Assembly: GCA_920105625.2 (NCBI GenBank)
Contig: OV050031.1
Coordinates: 84,577,995 to 84,641,994 of the forward strand
DNA: 64,000 nucleotides
Source: Clusia tigrina
Lineage: Eukaryota > Arthropoda > Insecta > Diptera > Clusiidae
Direction: 5' to 3'
Shown: positions 46,408-56,360 of the stretch, piece by piece
Layout of the letters: the number at the start of each line of letters is the position of its first letter
How positions within the stretch are numbered: the stretch's first letter is position 1
Made by a program: the position numbers and the translations under genes
Notes under the pieces: model-generated
Told to the model about the DNA's origin: nothing
Seen by the model: only the letters and a program-made list of their open reading frames with translations
Database searches by the model: none

Positions 46408-46430
46408 GTCAGTTGGCTTGACCAACTGAC
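46408..46430 (+). promoter_or_regulatory. Perfect 9-bp inverted repeat in the LTR
   Basis: GTCAGTTGG, loop CTTGA, CCAACTGAC. All four LTRs in the window keep it, about 75 bases upstream of the TATA box. It could be a dimeric protein-binding site or a hairpin; its function is unknown. Confidence 0.6.
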
Positions 46431-46502
46431 ACCAATTAACAGGTGCGAAACTGGAACACCAGAAAGGTCAGTTTTTGTATTGTAATTATGAATTGTAAAT
46501 AG

Positions 46503-46510
46503 TATATAAG
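46503..46510 (+). promoter_or_regulatory. TATA box of gypsy element 2 5' LTR
   Basis: TATATAAG, followed by AATAAA at 46527-46532, the same layout as element 1. Confidence 0.65.
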
Positions 46511-46658
46511 AGTTAGTATTCTAAGTAATAAAGGCTTGTGATTTTAAAAACTAAAAGTGTAATGTAGTGATTTTTACAAAGAGTGATTTAGGCTTTTCAG
46601 ATACACGCGCGCAGCAGAAGGACGTCCCCCGTCAAACAAGGACAATACCCCAACATTT

Positions 46659-46678
46659 TGGCGCAGCCGGTAGGATCC
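46659..46678 (+). other. tRNA primer-binding site (element 2)
   Basis: TGGCGCAGCCGGTAGGATCC, three bases after the LTR, identical to element 1. Confidence 0.75.
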
Positions 46679-47682
46679 AACGTCGAGTGCCAGGAAAGAA
46701 GCACTCCTACGCGGGAATCCACCAAGAAGAAGATATCAGGATAACCATCCCAAAGGAGAGCAATGGAGGAAACGAAAATGGTGAGTATGTCTAGGGTAAG
46801 ACATACTAGTATCTAAGTGAATTTTGTCGACGATTCTTCGGTGGCCGTGTGGGCGCTTTTGCGCCGGTCATGCAGAAGAAGCAGCATTGGGGCTGATTAG
46901 CCGCTGCGGTTAGGTGACAATAGGTCGATCCAAAAGAAAAATTTTTACTTACGGTCAGGTTGTATAGGGTTGTTCCAGTGAGATTAGGCTCATACTTTTT
47001 AATACATTTTGTTTCAGCATTCTCGGGGAATGTGGGACGTGTCTGTTTATTCACGGATTTTGCGTTATTGAATTGCGAACTTGTGTATACCGGTTGGTTT
47101 GGTTCGGAAAGAACGTGCCACGGTATAGGGTTCGTACGGTTATGATAGGGGATTTGTGTTTGTTTGTCGGTAGGGATATATTTGGATACACATTTTTTCA
47201 CTTTTTTACACAATGAAATACCATGAGCTTAGGGTATTAGGAATAATATAAATGTTTTTATTACGTTGCGCATACGTTACGGGTTTATTTTTAAATATGG
47301 ATTCAAATTTCCGGGAATGAATCTAGACACTTTTGCCTGTAAATACAATTTCGGTTTTTACAAATATATGGCCTTTTCCATGGATTTTTGGAGTATTAAA
47401 GATGGTGAGAGGAAATCAAGGAGTATCTGTGAGGAAGCCAAGGACCAATTTGCATTGATGGAAGGACTTAATGGACGCCTGTAGACAGCGGAACTTTGTG
47501 ATGGAAAACAAGTATAGCAGAATATGTGTATAAAGATAGAATTTACGGTGGAATGTTTTTTTTTTTAAATAACTCTGTTTTGAATCATTAAGTAAGATCG
47601 AATAAAATATTGTAACAAGTTTTAACAAATATTGGATTTTTATTTGTAATTGGGATACGCCATCTGTTCTGGCATTTGGGAT
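46679..47682 (+). other. 5' leader of gypsy element 2, with a splice-donor-like site
   Basis: The leader before gag is about 1 kb. An ATG at 46763 starts a short frame; AAATG/GTGAGT at 46776-46786 is close to an ideal splice donor. A second frame crosses the LTR and primer site and also runs through this donor. The stretch 47160-47270 is diverged from and shorter than the matching part of element 1. No other gene was seen. Confidence 0.55.
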
Positions 47683-49989
47683 ATGACGAAGGAAGCGCAA
47701 GGATTACTGCTGAGGCAGGAGCAAATTGGCGAAGCGATTGAAGAACTGGTCCATAATTTTAAGAAAGACGGCAGGTTACGTAAGGACAACGTGTATTACC
47801 GCAAGCGAATAACACAGTTGCAAGATCTGGGGAGAGAGTTCAACAATAATCACGGACTGTTGTTGCCTCACGCAGTTGAGTACGGCAAGGGAAAATATTT
47901 TGCGGAAAATTACGCAGACTACATAAATAGTCTGATCAACGAATGGGCAGATACATTTAGTTCTGAATTAGAGGAATTAGGACAACAAACTGTGAGTTTG
48001 GTTTCACCAGACGAGGAAGTAAGGAACAGATTGAAATCAATGCAGTCAGAGGTGGAACTGTTTACTGGGAAAATAGTTGACCAGTTCGAAGCGAGTACGA
48101 GCAGGGAAGAAGCTCAGGAATTGTGGAGGCAGGCGAACGCCGGAGGCGCTGTGTCACCGTTAGAGGTAGCGGATCAAGCCTTGACGGCAATCCAAAAAAG
48201 AACAGAGGAAAAGTTGTTCAGTTTTCATAAGAAAGCAGAAGATTGGAGAGCACAAAAAGAGTATCTGGAGAAGAAGGTAAAGGAACTTTCTCAGAGGTTG
48301 ACGGAAACAGAGGAAGCAGCAACGCTGTTGGAAAAGGAGTGTGCGGAATTGAAAAGAGGACGGGCGACCAATAGGACCTCACTGAATAGGGAGAGATCAA
48401 AATCAGCATCAGCTGGATTTACGCAGACAGTATTGACATTGCCTCCGGAAGTACGTTGGCCGGAATATTTAACACCAGAAGGGATAGGCCGCATGGTAAA
48501 GCCAAAAGTAGTACTTAATGAAGAAAGGCAAGCGGAATTTTTGTTTGGCGCATCTGAAATCGGTGTCGAGCCTTTTTCTCCGGGAGGCCCGATAAATAAT
48601 AAAAATCAGGGATATCCGCCAAAGGAGCCGGAAGCAGTACCCGTGCAGCAAAGTTCCGATACTGTAGGCAGTATTTCGCCTGCACGAACAAACGATCGAA
48701 GACTAATTAGTTTGAATCCGTCACTGACCAATTACCTCTCAGATCCGGGAGAAGAGAATTTGGAAACTTCCAAAGAGATTAATAAAGCTAAGGTTTTACC
48801 AGCAATTGAAAAAACACAAAGGAATAAAATGGGCATTCTGGAAGTTGCTCATGCGGTGGAGAAGTTGGTGCCCATGTTCTCAGGAGTCGAGTTGTATGAT
48901 CTGAGAACTGAGATCCGGCGCTTCAAAGAAGGTTGTGAGCTAGCGCAACAGAGTGTTCCGGAAGCGGACGGGGAACACTTAATAAAGTGTATTAGGCAAA
49001 GAACCACAGGTGATGCGTTTGATTTACTGGTGCATAGCTCAGTAAGCACCCTGACAGAATTATATGCACTTTTGGATCGGACATATTTGAAACAAAAGTC
49101 GTACGACAGTCTTGTACGGGAAATACAGGAATCAACTCAGACACCGGGGGAGGAATTGAGAGCCTGGGGACGAAGGCTCCAGTCTCTCGGGAACGCTGCT
49201 GAGACGGAAGCCAACAGGCAGTTTCCAGAAAATGTTGCAGCATACAAGGCTCAAGTAGAACGGACTATGATTTCTGTGTTCAAGGCAGGCCTGATAAATA
49301 GGGATTTAGCTAATTATACTCTTACTCTCACGCCGAGGAGTATGGCAGAGTTAGTGGAGGCGGTCTCTTTAGCTGAAGCAGCAATACAACAGCGAACGAC
49401 AACAGGTTTAATCTGCTGGACTGATGCTCCTGCAGATGTAGGAACAGTACAGCAGCAAAACAGATGTGGAGTCGGTAGATTGATGGGCCAATTTCCGCAA
49501 CAAAGAGACCAAGAATTCTTGGTTGAGAGGTTTAAGCCAAGGAAACCCATTTGCTCATTCTGTTGTAAGCCAGGGCATACAAGGGATGAATGCGTTACAC
49601 GCAAAAACACGCCCTACTGTTTGGAGTGGCAAACATACGGTCATGAGGCAAGTAGACAGTGCCAAGTAGACACTAAATGGAATCAGAGTAAAAGGCAGCC
49701 AGCAACGAGTCGCCCGGTTCCAACCTTGAGGGACAGCAGGGGTAACTTCAGTAGTCCCAGAATTAATTCAACAGAAGGAATTAACCAAGGAAGAAATCCT
49801 TTCAAAACTGGGAGTGGTCAGCAGCAACCAAATTGGAATTCCAGAAGTGAACCAAGGATACGCAACACCCAACAGGGGTTGAGATGCTTCTCATGTGGAC
49901 GAATCGGTCATCGAGCAATGGAATGCAGGGAAAGACAATCCCAACAAAAGAACCAGGGAAACTTCCAGCGGCCCAGTCGAGGCCAATAG
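47683..49989 (+). CDS. gag: Gag polyprotein of gypsy element 2
   Basis: Open frame of 768 residues from the ATG at 47683 (MTKEAQGLLLRQ) to TAG at 49987-49989. It has the same layout as element 1: a charged coiled-coil-like stretch near 172-225, a capsid-like block near 395-450, and zinc knuckles CSFCCKPGHTRDEC and CFSCGRIGHRAMEC. Scattered substitutions but no break distinguish it from element 1. It would still encode a structural protein although pol is dead, so it could act in trans if expressed. Confidence 0.92.
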   Translation: MTKEAQGLLLRQEQIGEAIEELVHNFKKDGRLRKDNVYYRKRITQLQDLGREFNNNHGLLLPHAVEYGKGKYFAENYADYINSLINEWADTFSSELEELGQQTVSLVSPDEEVRNRLKSMQSEVELFTGKIVDQFEASTSREEAQELWRQANAGGAVSPLEVADQALTAIQKRTEEKLFSFHKKAEDWRAQKEYLEKKVKELSQRLTETEEAATLLEKECAELKRGRATNRTSLNRERSKSASAGFTQTVLTLPPEVRWPEYLTPEGIGRMVKPKVVLNEERQAEFLFGASEIGVEPFSPGGPINNKNQGYPPKEPEAVPVQQSSDTVGSISPARTNDRRLISLNPSLTNYLSDPGEENLETSKEINKAKVLPAIEKTQRNKMGILEVAHAVEKLVPMFSGVELYDLRTEIRRFKEGCELAQQSVPEADGEHLIKCIRQRTTGDAFDLLVHSSVSTLTELYALLDRTYLKQKSYDSLVREIQESTQTPGEELRAWGRRLQSLGNAAETEANRQFPENVAAYKAQVERTMISVFKAGLINRDLANYTLTLTPRSMAELVEAVSLAEAAIQQRTTTGLICWTDAPADVGTVQQQNRCGVGRLMGQFPQQRDQEFLVERFKPRKPICSFCCKPGHTRDECVTRKNTPYCLEWQTYGHEASRQCQVDTKWNQSKRQPATSRPVPTLRDSRGNFSSPRINSTEGINQGRNPFKTGSGQQQPNWNSRSEPRIRNTQQGLRCFSCGRIGHRAMECRERQSQQKNQGNFQRPSRGQ
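49956..49962 (+). promoter_or_regulatory. Programmed -1 frameshift heptamer GGGAAAC (element 2)
   Basis: It reads G GGA AAC in the gag frame (codons starting at 49957 and 49960). After slipping by -1 the ribosome reads GGG AAA CTT in the pol frame, which is open from 49884. Confidence 0.85.
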
Positions 49990-52900
49990 ACTGGAAAGCC
50001 AAAAGAAAGGAAGTAATAATAAGGCCGGAAATACGTGGGACTAGTAATGTAGGAACTACAGTCCAGGAGGAGGAGGAGCAAGAGGCTCTCCAGTATCACG
50101 AAGAGTTAGGTAGTGGATACGCGTCCATTTTGGAGTCAAAAGGGCGTTGTTTCGTTGTGAGCAGGGTAGGAGATGCTTTCATCGAGATACCCTGCAAGGA
50201 GGCAGTTAGTGGAAAGCTAGTGCTTCTGGTAGATTCAGGGGCGGATACTAGCCTCGTAAAATCTAGTGTTTTACGGAAAGGACTAGTTATTAACCCAAAA
50301 GATGTAAGAACGCTTAATGGAGCGTTCGGAGGTTGCATCAGAACACTGGGGTCGTTTAAAATAGGGCACAGTAAAGTTAAGGAAATGAGTTTTAGAGTGC
50401 ACGCAGTTTAATTGGATAGGGAAGGTATCCCGGCCGATGGGATAATTGGCCGCGATAATCTCTGGGGCCGCACCATACTGGATGCGCTGGAGAAACAGTT
50501 ATCATTTTATGATGATAATAAGAATAGAATCCTTACTCTCCCATTGAAGTCATGGCAGGAAGGAACCGTGAGTAAGGTTAAGAATTGTAGGGAGGTAGTG
50601 AACGCAAGGTCAACCAGAGTAGTTACTATGCGTGTAAACACGAAACTCAGGACTGTTGTTTTGCACAAGCAGCAGCTAGCGGAGGGCGTATATATGGGAG
50701 AAACCATAACGCACGTTGACAATAGTGAGGTGTACGCTTGCGTACTCAACGCCTCAGAAAAGGACTACCTGATGGAAGAGGATTTTAGGCCTAAGTTCAC
50801 TAGTTATGATAATTTTAAGGAACCGAATTATAGATCGGTGAATCAGATTAAGCAGGTAGATATAAGAAAAAGAATGGAGAGAGTGCTAGAATCCCTGAAG
50901 TTAGACCCAAGCGTGAATTCAGAAGAGAAGGCATCAATAGAAGCCATTTGTGCGTCATTCCATGACATATTTTTGCTGGAAGGAGACCAGCTAACGTATA
51001 CACCAGAGGTAGAGCATGAAATACCTACTAGGGTGGATCAAGCACCGATTAACCAGAAGCAATACAGGTTGCCACAGGCTCACAAAGATGAGGTTAATAG
51101 GCAAGTGGAAGGAATGTTAAAGGATAACATTATTTCGCCGAGTATCTCGCCTTGGAATTCACCAATAATTTTGGTGCCAAAGAAGGGAGGTGCTCACGGT
51201 CAGAAGAAGTGGAGGATGGTCGTTGATTTTAGGAAATTGAACGACGCCACTATCAAGCAGGTGTTCCCGATACCAAGGATAGAAGAGATTCTGGATCAAT
51301 TGGGACACAGTAGATATTTTTCTACACTTGATTTAGCGAGTGGCTACCACCAGGTTCTGGTGGATACCCAAGATAAGCAGAAAACCGCGTTCAGCACCGG
51401 TTTAGGCCATTACGAGTTCAATAGAATGCCGTTTGGATTAACAGGAGCACCGGCTACCTTCCAACGGCTAATGAACCATGTGCTAACAGGCTTACAAGGG
51501 TTAGATTGTTTTGTGTATCTCGATGATATTGTAATTTATGGGAAGAACTTGCAGCAGCATTCTCAACGCTTGCGCAAGGTGCTCCAGAAATTGCGAGAAC
51601 ACAACTTGAAATTGAACACGGAGAAGTGTCAATTCTTACGAAGAGAGGTAGTTTATTTAGGCCATCGTTGCTCAGAAGCAGGAGCACTGCCTGACCCGCA
51701 GAAGGTGGAATGCGTTAGAAATTTAGCGGTTCCAAGAAACAGAAAAGAAGTGCAAGCATTCCTAGGACTAGTGAACTATTACAGAAAGTTCGTGGAAGGA
51801 CTAGCCGGAATTGCCTTGCCAATCAACAAGTTGCTACGAAAAGAGGCAAAGTTCGAATGGACAGAGAGCTGTCAGCAAGCATTCGAGAGGCTAAAGCAGA
51901 TAATTAGCTCGCCACCAATTTTGGCATACCCCGACTTTGAGCAAACTTTTTTGTTGACCACTGATGCTAGCAATGAAGCATTAGGAGCAGTATTGTCACA
52001 AGGGGAAGTCGGTGATGATCGACCAATAGCATTCGCAAGCAGAGCGCTTAGCGACACGGAGAAGAGATACTCCACAATAGAGAAGGAATTTCTAGCCATA
52101 GTGTGGGCTACGAAGAATTTTAGAGCATATCTGCTAGGACGCCCATTTAAGATATATACTGATCACCAGCCGTTGAGAGGCATAGCCAATTTGAAAGACC
52201 AAACGTCTAGGCTAGCCAGGTTCAGACACAAATTGTCTGAGTATGATTTTGAAATCATATACAAACCTGGGAAAAAGAATCTGAATGCCGATGCACTCAG
52301 CAGAGTACCGCAGGCACAGAAAGTATCAGTAGTGCAAACGAGGTCCAAAGCACGGTCAGATAAGGAGAAGGCCGAGAGAATGCAAAAGGATAAAGTTGAT
52401 GCTACAACAGATGTTAGCAAGACGGGTGAAGATGCCCACGAACAAAGAACCAGTAGTGTGGAATGGCTGAAGGATATAAAGGATATCCAGGCTGTGTTAA
52501 AGGGTTTCCATGATTCACCTCTAGGTGGACACCAGGGATTCTGGAAAACCCATGACAGAATTAGGCGAGTATACGGATGGAAAGGTATGCTCAAGGACAT
52601 AAAAAAATATGTAAGAAGTTGCCCAAAGTGCCAGGCCAACAAAAGTTCAAGGCTAACAAAGATGCCCATGGTGTTAACAGACACACCAAAGCAACCATTT
52701 GATAAGGTTCATATGGATATTGTAGGTATTTTACCTGAGACAGTTTCGGGAAATAAATACATCTTGACGTTCCAAGATGATTTGATTGCTTATAACAAGG
52801 TACTGAACCCAGTAGTTTTTCATGTGGGTGATCAAGTACTAATGAAGAATCAGGCTAGGAGAAACAAATTCTCACCTGTGTGGATAGGTACGTATGTAGT

Positions 52901-53006
52901 AGCAGAGATCCGAAGCCCAGTTACAACAGTCGTAACGATTAAGGGAAAAAATAAAAAGCTACATAATAATTTGTTGAAATTATTCCACGTTAGACCGCAC
53001 ACCTAG
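49956..53006 (+). pseudogene. pol: Pol of gypsy element 2, broken by a stop codon and an integrase deletion
   Basis: The frame enters from the -1 shift and carries the protease motif DSGADTS. It is cut by TAA at 50409-50411, where element 1 has a Glu codon. The same frame then continues open to 53004-53006 with the reverse transcriptase (YLDDIVIYG), RNase H (TDASNEALG) and the integrase zinc site (CPKCQANK). At 52779-52790 the frame jumps from the first catalytic Asp region (TFQDD) to the integrase C-terminal region. This removes 173 codons including the second Asp and the Glu. Three unrelated codons sit at the junction. The GPY motif reads GTY. The copy cannot make integrase. Confidence 0.93.
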
Positions 53007-53793
53007 ATTCATGTGTTGAGAGTGTTTTACAAGTGTAAACACAAGAATAACAACGTAAACATGTACGTGTGTATATCGGATAACACACAGCTCCGATTCT
53101 CAAAGTCAAGGCCAGTAGAAGTGTGCCACTTAAAATCGAGCGATTAAAGTTGACGTAATAAAAGTGCTTATTATGCACTGTGGCCGAACGAAGCATAGTA
53201 GGGAAAAATATTTTTTTTAAATAATGATAAATATTGCACGTAATTAAAAATAAAATAAAATAATAAGACAGTCGTGGGTAAGTAATATAAAACAAAACTT
53301 CGAATATGTACATACACACATACGGCAGTGTATGCACTGAAATTCGATGCATGAGCATTAACGCCAGGCAACGGAACTGCTGGTGAAGTAAGTATATATA
53401 CGAGTATGTATATATGTGTATAAGATAAAGAATGAATGTACGAATGTATATTTAAAGAAGTAAGTATTCTAGTTAGGAGGAATGGGTATGTGCGTATGTA
53501 TATATTTGCAGATACTGCAGCAGGCTATATGTAGATATACTCGTACATAGGTTTTAACTGTTTATTGTTTAGGAAATTAGCGTATGGAAATTCGAAAGAA
53601 TGTATAGTTAATTGGGGAAAATAACGTTAGTAATTAATTCTAGGTAATTTAAAGCGCCTTGAATGTATGTATGTATTCATATACGAGCTAATTACAGGAT
53701 GGAAAATAGAATCGTTAATGGATGTATACATATCAGGCTAGAAGTAAATTTAAATAAAAAGTAATTGTATGCGATGAAAGGTATGGTCATGCA

Positions 53794-53994
53794 ATGGACA
53801 AAGTTTTGACACAACCGTTGTTTATCTTAAATATTCTGGTTTTTGTCGGAGGGCCAATGAATTGGTTCAAAGTTGAAATGAGTGATAACTCACGTGTTGA
53901 AAAAGAGCACGAAAAATTAATCAGAGCAAAACTGATGCCCTATATGGCTATGAAAACGCATAGTCCAGTCTTCATTTCCTCCAGGATACGGTAG
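53794..53994 (+). CDS. Short frame after pol, 66 residues (element 2)
   Basis: ATG at 53794, stop at 53992-53994. The N-terminal third is hydrophobic (LFILNILVFVGG), the rest charged. In element 1 a one-base difference breaks the start of this frame, but the part after GGPM is kept. The frame end overlaps a pyrimidine run and CCAG at 53970-53984 that look like a splice acceptor. Unrecognised; it may be an intron or chance. Confidence 0.25.
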   Translation: MDKVLTQPLFILNILVFVGGPMNWFKVEMSDNSRVEKEHEKLIRAKLMPYMAMKTHSPVFISSRIR

Positions 53995-54606
53995 CGAATC
54001 CGATAATGTGAGGGGAGAAGACGAGTAGATGGCAAATTGAATGATATAGCATTCAATTATAAAAAAAGCATGTTGTAGAAATATTGTTTTTTGGAATAGC
54101 TTATGTTTAAGAAAAGTTATAAATTAAAAAATTATAAACTGTGGAAAGTTCACATTAGAATCAAAAGTAGTTTAGAAAATAATTAGAGTTACAAAAATTA
54201 ATTATTTAAAATATAAATTTGTAATAAAAAAAAAAACCAAAAATCATACTAAATTGGAAAATTATACCCAAGAGTATATATAGTACATATAGTGTATTTA
54301 TTTAAATGTTATATAATTTTTAAATTCATTTATTAAGTTGACTGAAATGTTCGGCAAAAATTAAACATAGAAGAAATATCAAACTAAAATGTATACTAGA
54401 AAATTAAGAAAATTATTATAGGTGTTCTCTATATAGCTCTGATGATGTGAAGCGAAGCAGGAAGTTCCGGGAACAGCGGATATCGGAAGGCGGTGCGGAC
54501 TAAAAGACCAACGTAGTATTCGGAAAGATGCGTTTTTGAAAAACAAAGATTTTTGGCAGTTATCTAAGGTTTGTGACCCCAAAGATGCCAACATATTAGA
54601 TTGGGG

Positions 54607-55083
54607 ATGAATGGCGACGGATGTAATTTTAATTTTGCGAAACGGCATATGGCCGCAGCATTTGAATGCGTTGTGGATAAGTTATTGGCAAGCAACGAAA
54701 AAAGAACAAGTTTCCTTGCGGAGTCATGTTTTGAATTGGACAATTATAGTACAATGTCCACCGAGTGTATCACAATCTCAACAGAATCGATTTTGGAGAA
54801 GTTGAAGATGGGTAAAAGCTTAAGGTGGGTGACTGAAACCACCACCAAATATAATAAGCAGAGGAAATTTGGCTCACGGAAGTTAACTGCTTCATTGAAG
54901 TGTATGTCCAATCTAGAGTATGAACATATGGAATATGATTTACATAGGAAATATGATTTAATACAAGAGGACACAGAGACTGGTTACCGATCAGAGTACA
55001 CAAATTACGTCATTAAATGTGTGTCTCAGAGAAATACCGATTGTCTCCAGATCAAAGCCAAACGATGTCAAATACCATTATGA
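54607..55083 (+). CDS. Uncharacterised frame after pol, gypsy element 2 (158 residues)
   Basis: Opens with an ATG at 54607 (MNGDGCNFNFAKRH) and closes at 55083. It is the long version of the frame at 11452-11799. The protein is Lys/Glu/Ser/Thr-rich and lacks a signal peptide, membrane segment or recognisable domain. Just upstream, another frame in both elements reads FWQLSKVC and ends at the TGA overlapping this ATG (GGATGAATG). Position after pol is where an envelope or accessory gene would lie, but nothing supports an envelope. Confidence 0.4.
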   Translation: MNGDGCNFNFAKRHMAAAFECVVDKLLASNEKRTSFLAESCFELDNYSTMSTECITISTESILEKLKMGKSLRWVTETTTKYNKQRKFGSRKLTASLKCMSNLEYEHMEYDLHRKYDLIQEDTETGYRSEYTNYVIKCVSQRNTDCLQIKAKRCQIPL

Positions 55084-55840
55084 GGAAGCTCAAGAGAAAC
55101 ACTTCCACCATAAAACGCATTGCTGCAAAGGAAGAAGGTGTATTGTAATCTCTCATGTATTCCAAGTGTTTTTTTTTTACAAGTTGAATACTATAAGCAG
55201 AGGCAGTACCACTTACAGCCGTGGGGCACACTACATAAATGGATAGAAGAAGGCCACTAAAAGCAAAGTTTTAATGGCAAACCAGATCGCCAACCTATAA
55301 CATCTTTGTACGTACTGATCCAGAAAGAAGGGAGGGGTATGCAGAGTTCATCGAGGGATTTCACTCCGTCAACGGCAGCCGTCAACCGGATCAGCAGATA
55401 GCAGAAGTATAACGTAATATTTTAGATATAAATCTCATAGTAGAATATAAGATCTTAAGTATAGGATTAATTGTATTATCGCTAGTTGTTGAAAATTGTA
55501 TATACGTCAGTGAGAAAAGAGTCGATGAAAGACCAAATATAAAAAGGGGAATATAGAAAAAAAAAGATAGAAATAAAAGAACAGAATAAAACAAAGAAAA
55601 AAAAAGGAGAAAAAAAGATAGAAATAAAGGAACAAAATAAAACAAAAGAGGAAAAAAGAAAAGAACACAAAAGTAAAAAGAAAAGAATACAACAATTGAA
55701 CCCAAATAAGGCGAATTTGAAAAAAGAAAAAAACTATACATATGTACTATAGGTTTAAGAAAATGCACAGATAGTTTAAAGTGCAGAAAAGAGAAAAATA
55801 CTGTAAGATTCATTAGAAGTTAGTTGCACTAACTTCTTTT

Positions 55841-55856
55841 AGAAAGAGGGGAGGGA
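55841..55856 (+). other. Polypurine tract of gypsy element 2
   Basis: AGAAAGAGGGGAGGGA directly before the 3' LTR. Confidence 0.88.
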
Positions 55857-56360
55857 TGTTGTGAGCTAGAATCAAGCTGCCTGCGCGTAGTGTCTCACAT
55901 CATCGACTCCTAACAGATGCCACACATTCTGTGTGATTAGCATGTGTTAAAGTTACTTAAGAAAGCACATATTTTTAGGGTGCGAGTACTTAGAATTAAT
56001 ATTACCTATGTAATATTTATTATGTAAACTTTTAGGGTGCTACAGTTTTGCAGTCGAGCCACCGAAGGGCATTCAAAGTTAGAATGCACCATCAACATTT
56101 CAGATTGGCGTAGGTCAGTTGGCTTGACCAACTGACACCAATTAACAGGTGCGAAACTGGAACACCAGAAAGGTCAGTTTTTGTATTGTAATTATGAATT
56201 GTAAATAGTATATAAGAGTTAGTATTCTAAGTAATAAAGGCTTGTGATTTTAAAACTAACAGTGGAATGTAGTGATTTTTACAAAGAGTGGTTTAGGCTT
56301 TTCAGATACACGCGCGCAGCAGAAGGACGTCCCCCGTCAAACAAGGACAATACCCCAACA
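55857..56360 (+). repeat. 3' LTR of gypsy element 2
   Basis: 504 bp, TGTTG...CAACA. It differs from the 5' LTR at about ten positions plus a 1-base A-run indel. Confidence 0.95.

Larger units (their letters stand above)
46151..46655 (+). repeat. 5' LTR of gypsy element 2
   Basis: 505 bp, TGTTG...CAACA. It contains a 9-bp stem inverted repeat at 46408-46430, TATATAAG at 46503-46510 and AATAAA at 46527-46532. Confidence 0.95.
53007..55840 (+). other. Region after pol in gypsy element 2
   Basis: AT-rich, collinear with 10572-13415 of element 1. It contains 'tacatac/gtatatat' tracts (53270-53560), a short frame at 53794-53994, a candidate splice acceptor ending at 53984, the frame at 54607-55083, and an A/G-rich low-complexity run at 55555-55700. 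No envelope-like gene. Confidence 0.6.
46151..56360 (+). mobile_element. Ty3/gypsy LTR retrotransposon 2, same family, defective, inserted in the satellite
   Basis: A 10210-bp plus-strand copy of the same family as element 1. LTRs at 46151-46655 and 55857-56360 differ by about ten substitutions and one 1-base indel. It has AACG target duplications. Gag is open. Pol has a TAA codon after the protease and a 519-bp deletion in the integrase. The deletion plus a 77-bp shorter leader account for nearly all of the length difference from element 1. Confidence 0.96.

Noticed and set aside
46567..46794. 75-residue frame across the gypsy LTR and primer site as a gene
   Set aside because: It begins inside the LTR and spans the primer-binding site. 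Without transcript evidence it is more likely a chance frame; mentioned only in the splicing hypothesis.
54607..55083. Envelope gene of an insect endogenous retrovirus
   Set aside because: Position is right, but there is no signal peptide, furin site, fusion peptide or membrane anchor, and the frame is only 158 codons.
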